Of a DNA stretch of 64,000 bases, positions 62,022 to 64,000 are shown one piece after another. The stretch covers positions 2,680,006-2,744,005 of the forward strand of contig JANPYM010000002.1 of assembly GCA_025890175.1 (NCBI GenBank), read 5' to 3'. This DNA comes from Ciborinia camelliae (taxonomy: Eukaryota; Ascomycota; Leotiomycetes; Helotiales; Sclerotiniaceae). The position numbers and the translations under genes were made by a program. Position 1 is the stretch's first letter; each line of letters begins with the position of its first letter. The notes under the pieces were generated by a model. That model was not told the origin of the DNA, made no database searches, and saw only the letters and a program-made list of their open reading frames with translations.

Positions 62022-62869
62022 TCCATCTCCGTGGTTATCGAGCTTTTTGAAAACATTTATATTGCAATATTCTGTAAATTGGAAGTAATGCCGCACTGCT
62101 TTCAATTGATTGCCTAGGTAGGTACACCACAACCACTTGAAGGTAGGTAGGTAGTAGACTAGGTAGTCGTACCTAGGTAGGCATTCATGAATCCGATCCG
62201 TATGAATTTCTGCCACCGCCTTTCGGAACTCGGAATCAAAATTATCCGTATGTTGTGAATTTCTTTGAAATGCTTTCTGTTCTACTCGCACTTTGCTGGC
62301 AACTGGTAGATTAACCAAAATTACCTACCTGGTAACACGGATACATCAATACCTATACCTATAGTAATAGAACTCAAGCGTATTTATTGTATGTACTAAT
62401 GAAAGTTATATGTTTTGTTTCCATGCAATGAATTTCTTTTGAAAATTTCAATCCCGCTACATATTAATTAGTATTTTTCTTAATGGTCTTTAGTACCCAG
62501 TATCAATCAGTCTTCAGGTCAACTCGAATATCGATCAATCACAAGCAAATCTGATCTTCCAGGGTTTATTGGCTGACGTAGCTGGAGGAGTGAAGAGGCT
62601 GAAAAAGTAATTTACATCCGTACATCCACTTCAGGACCACCTCAACTCAACCTCAACTAAATTCGCGAGGTTCACGATATTCGATTTTACCCTCGGGCTA
62701 ATTCTATCGCACGCATACTTTCTCCCTACGCATGTGGAGTGGTGAATCTGGAAGAAACTCTTGACGCAACCGACTTTCGCGATACAAATAATTGAAAGGA
62801 CGAAGAGGAAAATCGCAGCGCCAAGACCTCATTGGATTTTGCACAAGTCGCACTCTCAGCTCTGTAAAC
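62022..62869. promoter_or_regulatory. Divergent promoter of the Rad26-like and CDP-DAG synthase genes
   Basis: About 850 bp between two divergent starts. It contains CCTAGGTAGGTA-type palindromes at about 62114 and 62172 and ACCTACCT near 62322. No additional gene is supported. Confidence 0.6.
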
Positions 62870-64000
62870 ATGGCAAAACCACGAGGAATTAAATTCAATC
62901 ATCGGAATGGACGCGCTGGTAGTGATGGTCGAAGAAGTAGTTTCTCAGATATCAGTGAAGCTGCCTCAGAGCCAAGCTCCCCAGCCAAGATAGCGAAGGT
63001 GGATGGTGCAATTGACGAGAAACCGGAGGTGAGATACTCGCTCATGCAATTAACCTTGGAGTCCTGGCTGATACCCGTGAAAGCAGATGGCTGTCGTTGT
63101 CCCATCGGAATACGAAAAGAAGAAGCAGACGTTTATTACACGATCGATATGGACATTTGTGATGATAGGGGGGTTCTTTGCATCTATGTTCATGGGGCAT
63201 ATATACATCATTGCGATTGTCACCGCAGTACAGATCGTATCATTCAAGGAAGTTATTGCGATTGCAAATGTGCCCAGTCGAGCTCGTCGATTACGATTCA
63301 CCAAGGCTTTGAATTGGTATTGGTTGGCGACTACCATGTACTTTTTATATGGCGAGAGCGTCATATACTATTTCAAGCACATTGTGTTGGTCGATAAAGT
63401 TTTGTTGCCCTTTGCGACACATCACAGGTTCATCAGCTTCATGCTTTATACTATCGGTAAGGGGAACTTGTCAAAAATGCTGGGTAATGCTAATAACGTC
63501 CAGGATTCGTATTCTTTGTTGCATCTCTCCAAGCAGGACACTACAAGTTCCAGTTCACTCAATTTGCCTGGACTCATATGGCCCTTTATCTCATCGTGGT
63601 CCAGGCTCATTTTATCATGAACAATGTTTTCGAGGGAATGATCTGGTTCTTCTTACCAGTGTCTCTGGTCATCTGCAATGATATATTTGCTTATATCTGT
63701 GGTATCACATTTGGTCGAACTCAACTCATCAAACTCTCACCAAAGAAGACTGTTGAAGGATTTGTCGGTGCTTGGATTTTGACAATTATTTTCGGTGTCG
63801 GCATGACTAACGTTCTCATGCGCTACAAATACTTCATTTGCCCTGTAAACGTAAGTTGAATCTTCGATTAGTTCTTTGCATGATAACTAACCCCTTCATA
63901 GGATCTTGGTGCCAATCTCTGGACTGGTCTCGAGTGCACACCAAATCCGGTTTTCTTGCCCCACACTTATCAACTTCCCATCTGGTTTCCAGTCTGGAAA
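62870..64000 (+). CDS. Phosphatidate cytidylyltransferase (CDP-diacylglycerol synthase), partial
   Basis: Exons 62870-63028, 63087-63456, 63504-63850 and 63902 to beyond the window edge; 325 residues visible. After a Ser-rich N-terminal tail come several membrane helices (SIWTFVMIGGFFASMFMG, HIYIIAIVTAVQIVSF, WLATTMYFLYGES, ALYLIVVQAHFIMNN) and the family segment ending NDIFAYICGITFGRTQLIKL then SPKKTVEGFVGAW, which precedes the conserved C-terminal CTP-transferase signature expected outside the window. The enzyme makes CDP-diacylglycerol from phosphatidate and CTP in the ER, the precursor of phosphatidylinositol, phosphatidylserine and cardiolipin. Yeast Cds1 is the reference. Frame is kept at all three introns. 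The right end is cut by the window, not by a stop. Confidence 0.93.

Noticed and set aside
62022..62318. Longer N-terminus for the Rad26-like protein
   Set aside because: The extension has intergenic palindromes and no resemblance to the conserved acidic start; kept only as an alternative.

Overview
The window looks like nuclear DNA of a filamentous ascomycete. Genes carry several short introns (about 50-275 bp, GT..AG), the start contexts and protein families are those of Pezizomycotina, and intergenic DNA is AT-rich and full of microsatellites and TAGGTA/TACCTA palindromes. Protein style and intron architecture suggest a Leotiomycete (Sclerotiniaceae-like), but that placement is inference from memory, not a search. 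I see no CRISPR array, rRNA, intact tRNA or recognisable transposon ORF.

Layout. 1-3.3 kb: gene-free, microsatellite-rich. 3.3-5.3 kb (-): coiled-coil orphan with a sharp internal GC change. 8.6-11.4 kb (+): CSC1/OSCA (DUF221) channel. 12.0-13.1 kb (+): Spf31/DNAJC8-like J protein with a one-base frameshift. 14.3-15.7 kb (-): Ppg1-type PP2A-like phosphatase. 16.5-17.0 kb (+): small membrane-anchored protein. 18.0-22.3 kb (-): 1413-residue orphan. 23.2-24.6 kb (-): bZIP transcription factor. 24.6-32.5 kb: gene desert. 32.5-34.2 kb (-): MFS hexose transporter. 34.2-41.3 kb: second desert. 41.3-45.8 kb (-): xanthine dehydrogenase. 46.6-47.1 kb (+): weak two-exon candidate gene, then a degenerate tRNA-like locus near 47.7 kb. 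48.2-54.0 kb: three paralogous helical proteins. 54.5-56.5 kb (-) and 57.1-59.2 kb (+): two divergent FAD monooxygenases. 59.7-62.0 kb (-): Rad26/ATRIP-type checkpoint protein. 62.9 kb to the edge (+): CDP-diacylglycerol synthase, cut by the window end.

The most interesting part is 48.2-54.0 kb. Here called A (-), B (-) and C (+), the three genes share intron positions, intron phases and exactly equal exon lengths (64 and 86 nt in all three, 49 nt in B and C). A and C are about 400 residues: an N-terminal PPxY-rich tail, long helices, a central hydrophobic hairpin and more helix. That plan resembles ClyA/xenorhabdolysin-type alpha-helical pore-forming proteins. B is only 223 residues and lacks both the PPxY tail and the hydrophobic hairpin. 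B and C share a 434-bp divergent promoter. A membrane-active pair with a hairpin-less relative could be an effector/regulator arrangement, but function is inference. The adjacent divergent monooxygenase pair may be accessory metabolism. The flanking checkpoint, lipid, phosphatase and J-protein genes are core housekeeping.

All exon boundaries were worked out by hand from splice signals, reading-frame continuity and paralog comparison. No transcript or database evidence was available.
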